Origin: CAZAGT01 sp964484515
Lineage (GTDB): Bacteria; Desulfobacterota; DSM-4660; Desulfatiglandales; HGW-15
Assembly: GCA_964484515.1 (NCBI GenBank)
Contig: CAZAGT010000277.1
Location: 1-7,063 of the forward strand
Direction: 5' to 3'
DNA: 7,063 bases
Of the stretch, positions 5,306-7,063 are shown one piece after another. Made by a program: the position numbers and the translations under genes. Position 1 is the first letter of the stretch, and every line of letters starts with the position of its first letter. The notes under the pieces were generated by a model, which was not told the DNA's origin, did no database searches, and saw only the letters and a list, made by a program, of their open reading frames with translations.

Positions 5306-6970
5306 ATGAATCAAAGACTGAGAAGCAAGAGGCTGAGTCCTGCAGAACCGCAGTACTATGTTCGCCGGGCCCTGATGAAGTCGATGGGCTACAGCGACCA
5401 GGATCTGGAGAAACCGCTCGTGGCTGTCGCGAGCACCTGGAATGAGATCCTGCCGGGATCGTATCATTTGGATCGTGTTGCCCAGGCCGTCAAGCGAGGT
5501 GTACAGGGGGCGGGAGGATTGGCCACGATCTTCAATGTCATGGCTCCTTGCGACGGTCAGGGGGCCGGGAACGTTGGCTTTAAATACTTGCTTCCCAGCC
5601 GCGATTTGATCGCGGCTTCGGTCGAGATGATGGTCGAACATGCCAGCTATGATGCCCTTGTGGCCATTGGGACCTGCGATAAGATCGTCCCCGGTTTGAT
5701 GATCGCGGCGGCGCGGTGTAATCTACCGACCGTCTTGGTGACCGGAGGTTGGATGCCCATCGGCCATTACAAAGGGGAACGGCTCGACGGTTCGTCGATC
5801 GGCAAGTACTTCGTGCGATACAAGGAGGGTAAGATCAGCAAAGAGGAGCTGAATGTGGTCGAAGGGTGCGTCTGTCCAGGTCCCGGAGCCTGCTCCCTGA
5901 TGGGTACGGCAAACAGCATGTGCATCGCCTCAGAGGCCATCGGACTTTCGCTGCCCGGCAATTCCAGCCTGTGCGCCACGGATGCGGCCCTGGAGCGGTT
6001 GGCAGAGGAGGCAGGAGCAAAGGTGCTTGAACACCTCGAATCTAATCGCCGTGCGCGTGATATCATGAGCGAAAGATCTTTCATGAATATGGTCAAGGTG
6101 GCCTGCGCCACCAGCGGCTCGACCAACCTGACCATTCATTTTCCCGCCATCGCTCACGAGTTGGGTTATTCATTCACCCTGGAGGACTTCGACCGGATCA
6201 GCCGCGACACGCCTGCCATCATGGAGATCAAGCCGTCTGATCCGAAATACAACATGGAAGATTACAGTCTTGCCGGGGGACTGGGTGCGGTCATGAAATC
6301 GATGGAACCCCTGTTGGATACGAGCGTGGTGACGGCCAACGGGCAGACACTGGCGGAGAATCTAAAACGGGCGGAGATACTCGATCCTGAAGTTATCCGC
6401 CCCCTGGATAATCCAAGAGAGAAAGAGGGCGGCCTAGCCATGTTGAAGGGGAATCTCGGAAAGGCTGTCGTCAAGCAAACCGCGGTTCAACCTGAGATGC
6501 GAACCCATCGCGGCCCCGCCTTGGTCTTCGAGCAGGAAGAGGACTGCTTGGAAGCTCTGCTGGCAGGAAAGGTAAAGGCGGGTGATGTCCTCGTCATTCG
6601 CTATGAAGGCCCCCGCGGCGGACCGGGTATGCGCGAGATGGTCATGATTACCTGGCTGATCGTGGACTTGGGGTTGGAGACATCCGTGGCCCTGTTGACC
6701 GACGGTCGGTTTTCTGGGACTTCGGGTGGGCCGTGTATTGGGCACGTCACCCCGGAAGCGATGCTGGGAGGGCCGATAGCCCTCATTCAGGACGGAGATA
6801 TGATCACCATCGATATCCCCGGAAGACGGGTGGACGTGGCACTGAGCGACCAAGAGCTCGCCGAAAGAATGAAGGCATGGAAACCGCCGGAGCCCAAGGT
6901 GACTCATGGGTACCTGGCTCACTTTGCCAAGCATGCCACCAGCGCTGATAAGGGCGCATATCTCGAGTAA
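5306..6970 (+). CDS. ilvD: Dihydroxy-acid dehydratase (IlvD/Edd family)
   Basis: This 554-residue protein is a complete IlvD/Edd-family iron-sulfur dehydratase. IlvD converts 2,3-dihydroxy-isovalerate and its homologue to 2-keto acids in valine, leucine and isoleucine synthesis, in the cytoplasm. Visible motifs are STWNEILPG (43-51), LLPSRDLIAASVE (95-107), TCDKIVPG (123-130) with cluster ligand C124 and metal-binding K126, CPGPGAC (190-196) with ligand C196, TANSM (201-205), RYEGPRGGPGM (432-442), TDGRFSG (465-471) with the likely catalytic S470, IGHVTPEA (478-485) and a SADKGAYL tail (546-553). Length fits the short IlvD forms of about 555-560. Two things are odd. The PCNxHL cysteine found in [2Fe-2S] members is absent (PGSYHL, 50-55), as in E. 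coli IlvD, which suggests a [4Fe-4S] type. The usual DGIxMGHxGM loop reads CDGQGAGNVGF (82-92), keeping D83 but losing the Met and His. A related sugar-acid dehydratase role is therefore possible. No other ilv gene is in the window. Confidence 0.85.
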   Translation: MNQRLRSKRLSPAEPQYYVRRALMKSMGYSDQDLEKPLVAVASTWNEILPGSYHLDRVAQAVKRGVQGAGGLATIFNVMAPCDGQGAGNVGFKYLLPSRDLIAASVEMMVEHASYDALVAIGTCDKIVPGLMIAAARCNLPTVLVTGGWMPIGHYKGERLDGSSIGKYFVRYKEGKISKEELNVVEGCVCPGPGACSLMGTANSMCIASEAIGLSLPGNSSLCATDAALERLAEEAGAKVLEHLESNRRARDIMSERSFMNMVKVACATSGSTNLTIHFPAIAHELGYSFTLEDFDRISRDTPAIMEIKPSDPKYNMEDYSLAGGLGAVMKSMEPLLDTSVVTANGQTLAENLKRAEILDPEVIRPLDNPREKEGGLAMLKGNLGKAVVKQTAVQPEMRTHRGPALVFEQEEDCLEALLAGKVKAGDVLVIRYEGPRGGPGMREMVMITWLIVDLGLETSVALLTDGRFSGTSGGPCIGHVTPEAMLGGPIALIQDGDMITIDIPGRRVDVALSDQELAERMKAWKPPEPKVTHGYLAHFAKHATSADKGAYLE

Positions 6971-6977
6971 ACCCTAA

Positions 6978-7057
6978 CGTTGCAAAAGTCGAGGATGCTG
7001 CAGATTCCAGGCGCCGAGGGTGCAGCCGTAGTAACCTACTGCAAGCCCTTGGCAACG
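6978..7057. repeat. Inverted-repeat-rich 3' element, possibly cut by window end
   Basis: Seven bases after the ilvD stop begins a stretch with nested complementarity. CGTTGC (6978-6983) pairs with GCAACG (7052-7057) as an outer stem. GCTGCA (6997-7002) pairs with TGCAGC (7021-7026) around a GC-rich loop. Alternatively TGCA-GTAG (7021-7024, 7028-7031) pairs with CTAC-TGCA (7036-7043) around TAAC. The two inner pairings are mutually exclusive because both use 7021-7024. No poly-T run follows within the window, so a simple intrinsic terminator is not shown. It could be a structured RNA, an intergenic repeat family member, or an ilvD 3' end. Confidence 0.35.
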
Positions 7058-7063
7058 CAGAAG

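Overview
The window looks like ordinary bacterial chromosome of moderate GC (roughly mid-50s percent by eye). It carries five well-supported protein-coding genes, one weak small-ORF candidate, and no recognisable RNA gene, insertion sequence or CRISPR array. A phospholipase D lipoprotein with a clear lipobox suggests a diderm (Gram-negative) host. Shine-Dalgarno sites are strong and the start codons are ATG. Phylum cannot be fixed from the sequence alone.

Layout. Bases 1-449 hold no convincing gene but contain a cluster of TGTCA/TGACA half-sites with two overlapping palindromes (245-268). A possible small Cys-rich ORF follows on the + strand (450-710). It converges tail to tail with a block of four minus-strand genes. 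Read in their own direction, these are a phospholipase D/cardiolipin-synthase-like lipoprotein (4913 to 3348), a VOC/glyoxalase-fold protein (3301 to 2927), a berberine-bridge-type FAD oxidase (2738 to 1290), and a DinB/maleylpyruvate-isomerase-like four-helix protein (1225 to 719). Spacing suggests two transcription pairs: PLD-VOC (46 nt apart) and FAD oxidase-DinB (64 nt apart), with 188 nt between the pairs. A 392-nt divergent intergenic region separates the PLD gene from a plus-strand IlvD/Edd-family dehydratase (5306-6970). After that gene the window ends in a stretch rich in inverted repeats (6978-7057), which may be the first part of a structured or repetitive intergenic element cut by the window edge.

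How the genes fit together. The IlvD-family enzyme would serve branched-chain amino acid synthesis, or sugar-acid dehydration if its unusual metal-loop motif reflects another substrate. The PLD lipoprotein would act on membrane phospholipid. The VOC, FAD oxidase and DinB-like genes are all from families that often handle small reactive or xenobiotic molecules, so they may form a small detoxification or modification group. That is inference from family and proximity only. I found no clear evidence for an undescribed multi-gene system. The best leads are the altered IlvD loop, the 3'-terminal structured element and the TGTCA operator-like cluster.
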